Origin: an uncultured Bacteroides sp.
GTDB lineage: Bacteria > Bacteroidota > Bacteroidia > Bacteroidales > Bacteroidaceae
Direction of reading: 5' to 3'
Length of the DNA: 64,000 bases
Assembly: GCA_945833835.1 (NCBI GenBank)
Contig: CAMAFR010000003.1
Location: 1 to 64,000 of the forward strand
Below are positions 1-9,443 of the stretch, piece by piece. How positions within the stretch are numbered: position 1 is the first letter of the stretch; each line of letters opens with the position of its first letter. Both the position numbers and the translations under genes were made by a program. Under the pieces are notes generated by a model. That model searched no databases, was not told the origin of the DNA, and worked only from the letters and a program-made list of their open reading frames with translations.

Positions 1-66
1 ATATGGGATAGTCTGCCGGTTAAATCAGATTGAAGGAATTAAATGACTATCCCTAAATAATAACTG

Positions 67-100
67 AAGACAGGAAGAGCCATTTCTTCCTGTCTTTTTT
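67..100 (+). terminator. Rho-independent terminator of an upstream gene mostly outside the window
   Basis: 12-bp perfect stem AAGACAGGAAGA/TCTTCCTGTCTT (67-78/85-96), 6-nt loop, followed by a T-run. Confidence 0.8.
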
Positions 101-299
101 ATGCTATTGCTGAAAAACGGCTTATATCCACCCAAAACGGGGATATCCGTTCACTTTTCATGCTCTTTATCCTAATGGCGATTAAAAGAACACCATTATA
201 TCTTCATCATAAATGAATTGCGTATTGGTAGTTATTATCACTTTGCTCTCTATACCATCAAAATGGAAGAATCGGAGCATGCTGTTACAGTATTATCAG

Positions 300-1745
300 C
301 TAAAAGAACAAATCATCCATGGTCACTACGTTAATGAAATCACTGCTATACTCATTGCGCGTCAGACCGTATGTCGTGATGAGCGTACTGTGTATTGCGG
401 CTTTTCGGGGAATATGTTCGAGCAAGATATTCTTGCGATGTACCAGTTTGGAGTGGTATGACTTATCTACAGTAAAGTCCTCACTGTAGAACTTTATCTC
501 ACAGAGGTTATAAATGTTATCCTTGCGTTTTATGATAAGGTCAATTTGTATCCCCTCTTTGTTGTCATCACCTTTTTGAATCCACGACGACTGTTCGGTG
601 CTGATTCCTGCAATGCCCAACGCCCTCTTTATCTGGACTATGTGATTAAGGCATACCTCCTCAAATGCAGTTCCTCTCCAACTGATTACCGGCTGGGAAT
701 CCATGTTCTGTGTCCAATAATCCTCGGGGATATGACGAAGGTCATTTACATACGCCTGACAAAATCGGCAGAAGGGGTCAACTAATTTGTAATGGGTATT
801 GCGTAAACTCTCTCCAAACGGTACATATTCTATAATGAAATTACTGGCAACAAGAGCCTTCAGCTTGTCGGAAAGGTTTCCACTGTCTTCTATTCCCGTG
901 AAAGCCGATATTTCCTTGCGCATATAACCCGAATGCCTTCTACCTACACAGTTGACGATTGCCTTCATGTCGTCGGGAGAAGAGAATACGGATGAAAACA
1001 GCCTGTCGTATTCATCCTTCAACTTTCCGTCGTTGGCAAACAACAACCTATCCACGTTCTGGGAAAGACTCAGCTGAGGGTCGAAATAATTCAGGTAATA
1101 AGGCACTCCGCCGAATATCATGTAGCTCTGAACAATGTCGTATCTGGATATAGGAACATTCTTGCTCTTGAAGAACTGCTCACATTCGTTGAGCGTGAAA
1201 GGAGATAATTTGATGATGTGTGTTGTCCTGCCGTACAGTCCACCATGGTTGTTAATCAGTTTGTCGAGAATCCACGAATTGGCACTGCCGCAAACTATCA
1301 CCATTATGTTGTCTCGATGACATGCCCATGTGTTCCAGAATCCCTCAAATGCAGTGAGGAATCCCGATCGAGGCGTATCCAGCCATGGCAGTTCGTCAAG
1401 AAAAACAACCTGTTTTCTGCCTGTATCATTTTTCTGCAGGTGCATGCTTAACATAAAGAATGCTTCGAGCCACGATGTGGGTACATGACTTTTGGGCATA
1501 CCTTGTAGGAGCAGGGAATGGTAGAAATGCTTGAGCTGTTCGGACATGAGATTCTTTTTCCCTGCCTCATCTACGGGAGACAATCCTGCATGACGGAAAG
1601 TTATCTTTCCGCTTAATGCTTGGTCAACCAGAAAAGTCTTTCCAACCCTGCGTCTGCCATATATGGCCACCAGGTGAGCCTGGTCACTCTTATAAAGAGT
1701 ATGTAACTCTTTGATTTCCTTGTTCCTTCCAATTATCTTCGCCAT
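300..1745 (-). CDS. AAA/archaeal-type ATPase with C-terminal PD-(D/E)XK-like (DUF234-type) domain
   Basis: Walker A 'AIYGRRRVGKT' and Walker B-like 'VVFLDELPW'; C-terminal 'IDLIIKRKDNIYNLCEIKFY' resembles D...ExK. Start taken at MAKIIGRNKEI rather than the longer ORF start at 1844. Confidence 0.8.
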   Translation of the reverse strand: MAKIIGRNKEIKELHTLYKSDQAHLVAIYGRRRVGKTFLVDQALSGKITFRHAGLSPVDEAGKKNLMSEQLKHFYHSLLLQGMPKSHVPTSWLEAFFMLSMHLQKNDTGRKQVVFLDELPWLDTPRSGFLTAFEGFWNTWACHRDNIMVIVCGSANSWILDKLINNHGGLYGRTTHIIKLSPFTLNECEQFFKSKNVPISRYDIVQSYMIFGGVPYYLNYFDPQLSLSQNVDRLLFANDGKLKDEYDRLFSSVFSSPDDMKAIVNCVGRRHSGYMRKEISAFTGIEDSGNLSDKLKALVASNFIIEYVPFGESLRNTHYKLVDPFCRFCQAYVNDLRHIPEDYWTQNMDSQPVISWRGTAFEEVCLNHIVQIKRALGIAGISTEQSSWIQKGDDNKEGIQIDLIIKRKDNIYNLCEIKFYSEDFTVDKSYHSKLVHRKNILLEHIPRKAAIHSTLITTYGLTRNEYSSDFINVVTMDDLFF

Positions 1746-1890
1746 AACAAATATGCTTTTATTTTTCGACAAAGATAAAAAAAAGCCGTTCACCGAAAAA
1801 TAAAAGCATACTTTTCTTTGCCTTTTAACAATTATCACATCCATTCATCCGTTTTCTATCACATCAAAACCCACTTCAAAATATTACTTC

Positions 1891-2154
1891 CTCAAGTTTC
1901 GGATTCAGGCTAATGCCATAGGTTTAGACATAGAGACCTTTGGAGGATTGTTTGCCGACATATATGAGGGGGTGCACGAACCCACAGTTGTGGAAAAGAT
2001 CTGGTCAATCATTATGGACGTAATAGCAATCGTGGCTGAGATTTTCACCATTGATGAGAACGAATTGATGGAGCAAATCATACGGGACAACCGCAGTCTC
2101 AAGGCCATGCAAAGAATCGCTCAGACGGCCTGAACCCTAAATCCGAAACTTGAG
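1891..2154. mobile_element. 264-bp element with perfect 15-bp terminal inverted repeats; MITE-like or insertion-sequence remnant
   Basis: CTCAAGTTTCGGATT at 1891-1905 and its reverse complement AATCCGAAACTTGAG at 2140-2154; interior is an open frame ('QANAIGLDIETFGGLFADIYEGVHEP...') without a recognisable transposase domain. Confidence 0.45.
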
Positions 2155-2270
2155 TTAAAAGACTCATTGAACACGCTGCATTTAGACTTCTATCGGTTCA
2201 CCTCACACTTTCTAAAAATCACACCATCCTTTTGTATTCAGGGGGTAATGGAAGGTTCATTGGAAGGCCT

Positions 2271-2374
2271 GTCAGTATCTCTTACAGTGACAGCTGTCTG
2301 GTACTGCAGTTTATGTCTACTGGTACTGGAAGTTTAATCAACATAAACTCCAGTACCAGAAGGCTTCTACTGAC
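2271..2374. repeat. Nested inverted repeats forming alternative hairpins downstream of the 2374-2823 gene
   Basis: TCTGGTACTGCAGTTTATGT (2297-2316) pairs with ACATAAACTCCAGTACCAGA (2341-2360) with one mismatch; a third related copy CTGGTACTGGAAGTTTA lies between them; outer GTCAGTA/TACTGAC pair at 2271-2277/2368-2374. Confidence 0.65.
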
Positions 2375-2823
2375 TAAGGTATCCAGTTGATGGCTTCGAT
2401 GTATTGGTCGAACTCCATCGGGTGGTCTACTCCTACCCGAACAAGGATAGACCGGATGAGCTCCTGCTCCTCGGGAGAGAGGACAATATCACCCCTCCTA
2501 CGGCTGAAGTACTGGTTGCGCCCATAGTGGGCGATGAGGATGGTCATGAACCTGTCATACTGGGCGGGGTACATCGATTGCTTGAAGTTGGTGAATCCTT
2601 TGGCGAACTTTACAGGCCGATTGCTCACGTAATGCGGACAACCGGACTGCCGCGTGCACTGGGACGGATTCACCAGTCGGAGGTACAGGCCCAGTTCGGC
2701 ATGACGGCGGAAGGCCAGCTGGCGCAGGCAATGGTCTGCCATCGGGCAGTCGGTGTGCAGGCAGAGCGGATAGTTGTCCGGTAAGTCCGGATAGATTTTC
2801 GCATTCTTCGCATTCTTGTTCAT
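2374..2823 (-). CDS. Small Cys-rich hypothetical protein, DUF6078-like
   Basis: 149-aa ORF with N-terminal Cys pattern CLHTDCPMADHC...CTRQSGC; resembles the Bacteroides DUF6078 family from memory. Confidence 0.65.
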   Translation of the reverse strand: MNKNAKNAKIYPDLPDNYPLCLHTDCPMADHCLRQLAFRRHAELGLYLRLVNPSQCTRQSGCPHYVSNRPVKFAKGFTNFKQSMYPAQYDRFMTILIAHYGRNQYFSRRRGDIVLSPEEQELIRSILVRVGVDHPMEFDQYIEAINWIP

Positions 2824-2939
2824 AGCATATTCATTCGTTGTCTGTTTTTCCTATATATAGGACACAAAAATAATGTATTTATCGGAACTGCGGTCGAAGA
2901 GCCAATAAGAAACGACAGGACAGGCGGCAAGTACCCACG

Positions 2940-2986
2940 AAAAAAAGCGGATAAGCCGCTCCGGTGAGGAGGACTTATCCGCTTTT
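2940..2986 (-). terminator. Rho-independent terminator of rpsP
   Basis: 13-bp stem AAAAGCGGATAAG/CTTATCCGCTTTT (2943-2955/2974-2986), T-run on the minus strand, directly downstream of rpsP. Confidence 0.8.
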
Positions 2987-3010
2987 ACGGTTTTCTGTCG
3001 AAAAAACGAA

Positions 3011-3553
3011 TCAGGCTTCGGCAGGAGCTTCAGTGGCTTCTGCAGCAGCTTCGGCATTGGCGGCAGCCTCGGCCTCAGCCTTGGCGGCAGCTTCGGCAGC
3101 CTTCTTCTCGGCCACCTTCTTGGCGATTTCTTCGTTCACTTTCTTTTCAGCTTCCAGACGTGCCTTTGCAGCAGCCTGCTTGGCTTCTGCTTCCTTAGCG
3201 CGCTGAGCGTCCAGACCGGCCTGCTTGTTTTCTTTCCAAGCGTTGAAGCGGGCTTCGGCAGTAGCTTCATCAAATGCGCCCTTGGCGACACCGCCCAAGA
3301 GGTGCTTCTTCATGTAGACACCTTCGCGAGACAGGATGTTACGCACTGTGTCAGTAGGCTGCGCACCTACCATTACCCAATGCAATGCACGTTCAAAATT
3401 CAAATCTACTGTGGCAGGATTGGTATTCGGGTTGTAAGTACCAATTTTTTCAGTAAATCTACCATCACGTGGTGCTCTTGCGTCAGCAATAACAATTGAA
3501 TAGAACGCATAGCTCTTGCGTCCTCTTCTCTGCAATCTGATTTTAGTTGCCAT
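3011..3553 (-). CDS. rpsP: 30S ribosomal protein S16 with long Ala/Glu/Lys-rich C-terminal extension
   Basis: [42 protein letters not shown] is characteristic of bS16. Confidence 0.97.
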   Translation of the reverse strand: MATKIRLQRRGRKSYAFYSIVIADARAPRDGRFTEKIGTYNPNTNPATVDLNFERALHWVMVGAQPTDTVRNILSREGVYMKKHLLGGVAKGAFDEATAEARFNAWKENKQAGLDAQRAKEAEAKQAAAKARLEAEKKVNEEIAKKVAEKKAAEAAAKAEAEAAANAEAAAEATEAPAEA

Positions 3554-3660
3554 TTCTTAACTTTTGTTTTTATTGATATGAATGATTTGAATTATGCCAA
3601 CATCTCGTATTGGCGGCGCAAAGGTACTACTTTTCTTTTATTCTGCAAACAATGAGGCCC

Positions 3661-4506
3661 TTAAAATGTGGTCTCGCGCAGCCATTTTTCGAGTTCGCCC
3701 GTCCATTGGCGCTTGTAGGGGAAACGGTCGCGGAAGCCCCAGCCGTGTCCGCCCACCGGATAGATGTGCAGACTGGCCGACACGCCATTGGCCAGCAAGG
3801 CGAGATAGTAGTCGACGCTGTTGGTCACTGGTACCGACTTGTCGTCGGTGCTGTGCATGATGAAGGCGGGAGGGGTTTGCGGCGTCACCTGCCGTTCGTT
3901 GGAAAACAGATCTTCGGCCTCCTTCGTGGCCTCCTGCCCCAACAGGTTGTTGTGCGAGCCCATGTGGGTGTTGTCCGGATGCATGGTGACCACCGGATAG
4001 AACAGTATCTGGAAATCGGGACGGGTTTCGGCATCGGTGAAATGGGTGGCTGCCGTGCTGGCCAGGTGTCCGCCGGCAGAAGCGCCCATGATGCCTACCT
4101 GGCGGATGCCCCATTCCTGCGCACGGCGGCGCATGAGCCGCAAGGCCTGCTGCGCATCGCTCAAGGGGACCTCCCGGTGTCCGTTGGGCATACGGTAGGT
4201 AAGTACGGCATAGGTGATGCCCAGGGTGTTGAACCAGGCCGCCATGTCGTGTCCCTCATGGTTCATGGCCAGGTGGTGATACCCTCCGCCAGGGCACATC
4301 ACGATGGCCAGTCCGTTGGGGCAGGCAGCCGGATAAACGTCCAGTGTCGGCGAGGTGACGTGCAGGGTGCCGTCGGGTTTCTCACCGGTCATTTCATTCG
4401 TATTGGGAGCTCCGTCGGGCCAGAGGGGCACCGTGATCGGAGTCTGCGCCCGGAGTGCGCCCACCAACAGCGAGCAGCCGAGCAAAAAGATGGTCTTGAG
4501 TTTCAT
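3661..4506 (-). CDS. Secreted alpha/beta hydrolase (acetyl-esterase/xylanase-like)
   Basis: Signal peptide MKLKTIFLLGCSLLVGALRA; GASAGGHLA nucleophile elbow; 'GGGYHHLAMNHEGHDMAAWF' and C-terminal 'GGHGWGF'. Start set at MKLKT. Confidence 0.85.
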   Translation of the reverse strand: MKLKTIFLLGCSLLVGALRAQTPITVPLWPDGAPNTNEMTGEKPDGTLHVTSPTLDVYPAACPNGLAIVMCPGGGYHHLAMNHEGHDMAAWFNTLGITYAVLTYRMPNGHREVPLSDAQQALRLMRRRAQEWGIRQVGIMGASAGGHLASTAATHFTDAETRPDFQILFYPVVTMHPDNTHMGSHNNLLGQEATKEAEDLFSNERQVTPQTPPAFIMHSTDDKSVPVTNSVDYYLALLANGVSASLHIYPVGGHGWGFRDRFPYKRQWTGELEKWLRETTF

Positions 4507-4544
4507 GGTGATTTGGATTTCAATTGTAGCGTTTATATCCATAA

Positions 4545-4589
4545 AACGAAAGGAGCCGGCACCACACAATGAACATCGGTGCCGGCTCC
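4545..4589 (-). terminator. Rho-independent terminator of the GH20 gene
   Basis: 12-bp perfect stem GGAGCCGGCACC/GGTGCCGGCTCC (4552-4563/4578-4589), T-rich tail on the minus strand. Confidence 0.7.
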
Positions 4590-4637
4590 TCCCTGACGGG
4601 GAAGCGAAGGAGGTTTCCTATTTACTTCCCGGCCTCC

Positions 4638-6992
4638 TTATTTTTCCACACAAAGCATGTCGCCTTTGATTTTCTGGAATTTCTCCTGGTCGGCCTTACG
4701 GATGCGGATGGCACCGTCGTTCCAGTTGGAAGGCCAGCCGCCCACAATATGGCCGAGGAAGACGGCCTTGATGTCGTGCAGGCCCTTGGCCAAAGCCACC
4801 GACTTGTCTTTACGGGAGAAGCGTTTCACCTCACCACCGTTGTCGATGAGCAGCTTGCCGTCAATCCAGACTTCTTCGAGTTCGGAAGAGAAGTAGTAGA
4901 CACCGTCTTCGGGGATGTTCACATAACCATTGGCAATGGCCGCATACTGCTTCACGCCACGCATGGATTCGGGCGCCGGTGTCTGTGCGGTCAGGGCACG
5001 GGTTTCCTGAATCACCTTGGTCTCACGCGGCTGCGGGTTGGCGGCTGCGAAAGCCTTCACATCGAGGTACATGCCGTCATAGACATCCATCTTGAGGCCC
5101 GGCTGTGTCGGGGCACTGACTTCCTTGGCCGGCGCCAGTTCCTGTTTTTCCACTTCGATGGTGCGGATGGGGCTGAGCTTGCCCGAGGGCAGTGCGGTGG
5201 CAATCTTCAGGGTAGTAGTCTGGGTAATCTCGATAGGTCCGCTATAAACAGCAGAGGCAGCGGTGGGGTCGGTGCCATCGAGCGTATAGACCATGGTTTC
5301 AGGACGGGTGGTCGTGAAGGCCAGCGTAGCCTTGTCTGTAAAGGCGATGAAGTTGCAGGAGCCGTTTTCCTGTTCGGGCTGCGGGATGTGGTAGTTGATG
5401 CCATACTCATCCAGACGGACGTAGGCATTGTTGATGCGGCGTTCGAAGTCCTTGTAGTCCTTGCGGTCGTTATTGCTCCAACCGATTTCGGAGATGGCGA
5501 TGATGCGCGGGAACGAACGGTAGTCGCGGATGGCTTCGGTGTACATATATTCGGCCCAGCAGTTGCCCTGTACGCCCAACACGTAAGAGGCCTTGCCCAT
5601 CGTGGCCAGTGTGTCGGGCAGCGGGTTGTAGCTATACGTCTTTTCGAGGGTGGTGTAACCGCCGATGGTGACCGGCTCAATCTTCGAGTCGCCCTGATAA
5701 TGGTCGAGGTACATACCGTTTCCGCCCGGTGTCATGATGACACTGTGGTCCATGAGCGCGGCAGCGATACCGCCCTCTTCGCCACGCCATGACATCACTG
5801 TGGCCGAAGGAGCCAGACCGCCTTCGAGGATCTCATCCCAACCGATGATCTTCTTGCCCTTGCTTTCGAGGTATTTCTCCATGCGCTGGATGACGTAGCT
5901 CTGCAGGCGTTCTTCGGCCGTGTGCTTCTTGTCGCCGCGCAAGCCTTCCTGCTGGATGCGCTTCTGGCAGAGCGGGCAGTTCTTCCAGCTGACCTTCGGA
6001 CATTCGTCACCACCGATATGGAAGTATTCGCTGGGGAACAAAGGCACCATTTCATCGATGACATCGGCCAGGAACTTGAACATGTCTTCCTTACCCGGAC
6101 ACATCACGATGTCTTCCACCCCCCAGATGATACGCGGGTCGTGCTGTTCGCCCTTGCAGGAGAGCTCGGGATAGGCCGAGATGGCGGCCATTTCGTGACC
6201 GGGGATTTCCAGCTCGGGAATGATGGTGATGAAGCGGTCGGCAGCATATTTCACGATGTCCTTCACCTCTTCCTGGGTGTAGAAACCGCCGTGCTCGGTA
6301 CCTTCGCCGTCAATGCGCTTCGAACCGATTTCGGTCAGCTTGGGATATTTCTTGATTTCGATGCGCCAGCCCTGGTCTTCGGTGAGGTGCCAGTGCAGAC
6401 GGTTGATTTTGAAGAGTGACAATACGTCAATGTATTTCTTGATGTTCTCTACCGGCATGAAGTGGCGGCACGGGTCGATCATCATGCCTCGGTAGCCGAA
6501 GCGGGGCTCGTCTTTGATGTCCACGGCCTGTGCGGTCCAGGCGATGCCTTTCACTTTGACGGGGCTTTCTATTTCGGCAGGCAGGAGCTGCATGAAGGTC
6601 TGCATACCGTAGAACAGTCCTTGCGGGGTCTTGCCCACCACGTCAACAGACTGGGGGGTCACCTTCAGGGTGTAGCCTTCGTCGTTCACATCCAGTGCAG
6701 GGTCAATGCTGAGCGAGATGTTGCCCTTTTCGCCCACGCCGATGGAATAGCCGGTAGACTGCTTCATCTTGTTAGCGAAGAATTCGGCAATGGTCTTGGC
6801 TTCGGGCGAAGCGGCCCCCAGCGATGTGCTGCCGGAAAGTTGGAACTTGCCTTCCTGTTGCGTCAGGCTTTGTGGAATGGGGATGATGTTGATGCCTTCA
6901 TTGTACGACTTCACCTCACCCGGCTGGCTGCAAGCGGCCAGAAAGCAGAGAGAAACCCCTGCGCAAAGTGTGCTAAAGAAATTTTTTTTCAT
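4638..6992 (-). CDS. Beta-N-acetylhexosaminidase (GH20), lipoprotein
   Basis: Lipobox 'FLAAC'; GH20 motifs 'RGMMIDPCRHFMPVENIKKYID', 'HWHLTEDQGWRIEIKKYPKL', 'FHIGGDECPK', 'WDEILEGGL'. Confidence 0.95.
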   Translation of the reverse strand: MKKNFFSTLCAGVSLCFLAACSQPGEVKSYNEGINIIPIPQSLTQQEGKFQLSGSTSLGAASPEAKTIAEFFANKMKQSTGYSIGVGEKGNISLSIDPALDVNDEGYTLKVTPQSVDVVGKTPQGLFYGMQTFMQLLPAEIESPVKVKGIAWTAQAVDIKDEPRFGYRGMMIDPCRHFMPVENIKKYIDVLSLFKINRLHWHLTEDQGWRIEIKKYPKLTEIGSKRIDGEGTEHGGFYTQEEVKDIVKYAADRFITIIPELEIPGHEMAAISAYPELSCKGEQHDPRIIWGVEDIVMCPGKEDMFKFLADVIDEMVPLFPSEYFHIGGDECPKVSWKNCPLCQKRIQQEGLRGDKKHTAEERLQSYVIQRMEKYLESKGKKIIGWDEILEGGLAPSATVMSWRGEEGGIAAALMDHSVIMTPGGNGMYLDHYQGDSKIEPVTIGGYTTLEKTYSYNPLPDTLATMGKASYVLGVQGNCWAEYMYTEAIRDYRSFPRIIAISEIGWSNNDRKDYKDFERRINNAYVRLDEYGINYHIPQPEQENGSCNFIAFTDKATLAFTTTRPETMVYTLDGTDPTAASAVYSGPIEITQTTTLKIATALPSGKLSPIRTIEVEKQELAPAKEVSAPTQPGLKMDVYDGMYLDVKAFAAANPQPRETKVIQETRALTAQTPAPESMRGVKQYAAIANGYVNIPEDGVYYFSSELEEVWIDGKLLIDNGGEVKRFSRKDKSVALAKGLHDIKAVFLGHIVGGWPSNWNDGAIRIRKADQEKFQKIKGDMLCVEK

Positions 6993-7111
6993 GAAGCTTA
7001 AGGTTTTATTTAGAATTTTGCTCCGAAAGTACCATTTTTTTTCAAGTTAACCAAAGTATAAGGCATGATTTTTGAAAAAATTCATTTTCAGAGGAAGGTC
7101 CGACCCATTTC

Positions 7112-8119
7112 TTATCGTAAATATTTCTTCATTCCCGGTGTGAAATAGACGTCGCTCTTCCCATCGGGGAGGGTATAGATGAAATAGGCTTCCAGTTCGG
7201 GATGGGAGGCACAGACTGCCTTGGCGGAGTCCAGACCCAACACCATGAAGGCGGTGGCATAGGCATCGGCCGTAGCGCAGTCGTCCGCCACAACGGTAGA
7301 CGAGAGGATGTTGTGCTGCACCGGATAGCCGGTACGGGGGTCGATGGTATGGGCATATTTCTTGCCGTCTTTGTAGTAGAAGTTGCGGTAATTGCCCGAG
7401 GTGGCCACCCCTACATTACTGATCTCCAACACAGTCTCCAATTCGTTGTGGACGGCCAGCGAGTCGTCCACAGGTTTGTTGATACCGATGCGCCAGCTTT
7501 CCTGGCGGGGGTTGCAGCCTTTGACCACCACCTCGCCGCCGATGTCCACCATATAGTTGCGCACCCCTTTGCGGTCCAGGAGGCGTGCCACGCAGTCCAC
7601 ACCGTATCCTTTGGCGATGGAGCTGCAATCCAGCATCATCCGACTGTCGTCCTTGACGATGACCCCCTCCTGCAGACGTACTTTCCCAATGCCCACCAGG
7701 CTGCGCAGGCTGTCGAGCGTCGCCTCGTCGACGTTCATGCCGGTCTTGAACCCGAAGCCCCATGCATTGACCAACGGAGCCACCGTAATGTCAAATGCGC
7801 CGCCCGTAGCCGCCGACACCTCCTGGGCCAGGACGAACACCTCCGTGAAAAGGCTGTCGGGGGTCAGGTCGGTATTCTCATTGATACGGGTGATGACCGA
7901 CGCTTTGTTGAAAGGCGAAAGGGCGAAATCCACCTTCCGCAACTCCTCCTCGATGGTTTCGCGGAGGTTCTCCTTCGACTGGTAGGTGATTTTATACATC
8001 GTGCCGAACACCAGCCCCTGGTCGGTCTGGTAAGGGGCCTGATTTCTCAATATCAGAATGGTTCCGACGATGAGCAGAACCAGAAAGGGCAACTTCCACT
8101 TGATGCTTTTACTGTTCAT
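7112..8119 (-). CDS. apbE: FAD:protein FMN transferase
   Basis: 'DCSSIAKGYGVDCVARLLDRKGVRNYMVDIGGEV', 'HTIDPRTGYPVQHNILSSTVVADDCATADAYATAFMVLG' are ApbE hallmarks. Confidence 0.95.
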   Translation of the reverse strand: MNSKSIKWKLPFLVLLIVGTILILRNQAPYQTDQGLVFGTMYKITYQSKENLRETIEEELRKVDFALSPFNKASVITRINENTDLTPDSLFTEVFVLAQEVSAATGGAFDITVAPLVNAWGFGFKTGMNVDEATLDSLRSLVGIGKVRLQEGVIVKDDSRMMLDCSSIAKGYGVDCVARLLDRKGVRNYMVDIGGEVVVKGCNPRQESWRIGINKPVDDSLAVHNELETVLEISNVGVATSGNYRNFYYKDGKKYAHTIDPRTGYPVQHNILSSTVVADDCATADAYATAFMVLGLDSAKAVCASHPELEAYFIYTLPDGKSDVYFTPGMKKYLR

Positions 8120-8151
8120 GACTGCATGGTTATCTTTTGTATCTTATTGTC

Positions 8152-8727
8152 TTATACTCCCAGGTGCTCCAACAGTATCTTCACTCCGATACCTATCAGC
8201 ACCAGCCCGCCGAAAATCTCCATGCGGAAATGGAAACGCCGCCCGAAGAAGACCCCGATGAGGAAGCCGGCCACAGACAGGACAAACGAGGCAAGCCCGA
8301 TGGCCAGCAACGGGAAACCGAGCTGCCCGACCGATGTGTAGCCGGCAAAGGCGAAGGAAATGCCCACCGCCAACGCATCGATGCTGGTGGCCACAGCCAA
8401 CGAGAGGATGGTACGCATCCGGGTAGGGTCAAAGTGCTGGGTGTCGTCCTCATCGCGAAAACCCTCGCACAACATACGGACACCCAGAAACAGCAGCAGG
8501 CCGAAGGCCATCCAATGGTCATACTCCTCAATGAGATGCTGGAAACGACTGGCCCCCAACCACCCGAGGAAGGGCATCAGGGCCTGGAACAGGCCGAAGA
8601 AGAAGGCCATGGTCAACACGGTGCGCCACAAGGTGCGCTTCAGGATAGCTCCGCTGGCCACCGACACCGTAAAGCAGTCGATAGCCAGACTGACGGCCAG
8701 CAAAATGACTTCAACAAAATACATCAT
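8152..8727 (-). CDS. mntP: Putative manganese efflux pump MntP
   Basis: 'VILLAVSLAIDCFTVSVASGA' and 'LAVATSIDALAVGISFAF' duplicated MntP motifs. Confidence 0.93.
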   Translation of the reverse strand: MMYFVEVILLAVSLAIDCFTVSVASGAILKRTLWRTVLTMAFFFGLFQALMPFLGWLGASRFQHLIEEYDHWMAFGLLLFLGVRMLCEGFRDEDDTQHFDPTRMRTILSLAVATSIDALAVGISFAFAGYTSVGQLGFPLLAIGLASFVLSVAGFLIGVFFGRRFHFRMEIFGGLVLIGIGVKILLEHLGV

Positions 8728-8732
8728 GACGG

Positions 8733-9443
8733 TTAAAACGGCAGGTTATACATCAGGTGATAGTTCAGGTTGAAGGCGGTACCCGAGTTCTTGCCGAATC
8801 CTGGCACATACCAAGGGACGGCGTTCTCGGTCGCTCCCACACTCAGCCTCATCTTGTAGCGCAACGACCAGCCCATGTGGAACGCCTTGTAGATGCGTAC
8901 TTTCACACCGACCACGGCCTCTATCCAGCTGGCGTTGCTCTTGATGCCTTCGTAGCGGAAAGGGACGCTGCCCCCATAGTGAGGGTCCTCCATATCAGGC
9001 CCACCCACATCGTACTTGAATGAGGACAGGGCATAGCGCAGGCCCACGGCCAGATAACCGGGCAAATAGGGTTTCTTATGGAAGACATTGTAATCCATCC
9101 CGATACGGAAATAGGGGGCCGACGTCTTGTAGTGCATGTCGTTGTCATCGTTCGTGCTGTCGGTCTTGCCATACCCCACTTCCAGCGTAGGCAGGAAACG
9201 GTTCTTCAGATTGCATTGCAGTTGCAGCTCGGTATTGAAGATGTCACTGCCCAGCACATAATGGCTGATGGGTCCCGCCACTTCGAGCCCGACCGCCATG
9301 CCTTGGTAGAAAGGTACCTCCGTGGGAGTGCCGGCAGCGTCCTTCCGGTCCTGACGCTGCTGTGCCTGCACAGGCACGGCCGACCAACACAGGCAACTAA
9401 TCAGCCACAGCAGGGAAATAAATCTGGAAGTTCTCTTTTTCAT
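8733..9443 (-). CDS. DUF6048 family outer-membrane-like protein
   Basis: Signal peptide; beta-barrel-like repeats; gene pair arrangement with the DUF6452 protein. Confidence 0.75.
   Translation of the reverse strand: MKKRTSRFISLLWLISCLCWSAVPVQAQQRQDRKDAAGTPTEVPFYQGMAVGLEVAGPISHYVLGSDIFNTELQLQCNLKNRFLPTLEVGYGKTDSTNDDNDMHYKTSAPYFRIGMDYNVFHKKPYLPGYLAVGLRYALSSFKYDVGGPDMEDPHYGGSVPFRYEGIKSNASWIEAVVGVKVRIYKAFHMGWSLRYKMRLSVGATENAVPWYVPGFGKNSGTAFNLNYHLMYNLPF

Noticed and set aside
1-46. Possible C-terminal fragment of a plus-strand CDS (YGIVCRLNQIEGIK*)
   Set aside because: Only 14 codons visible; consistent with the terminator at 67-100 but too short to support as a feature
4569-5792. 407-aa plus-strand ORF
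   Set aside because: Antisense to the GH20 gene
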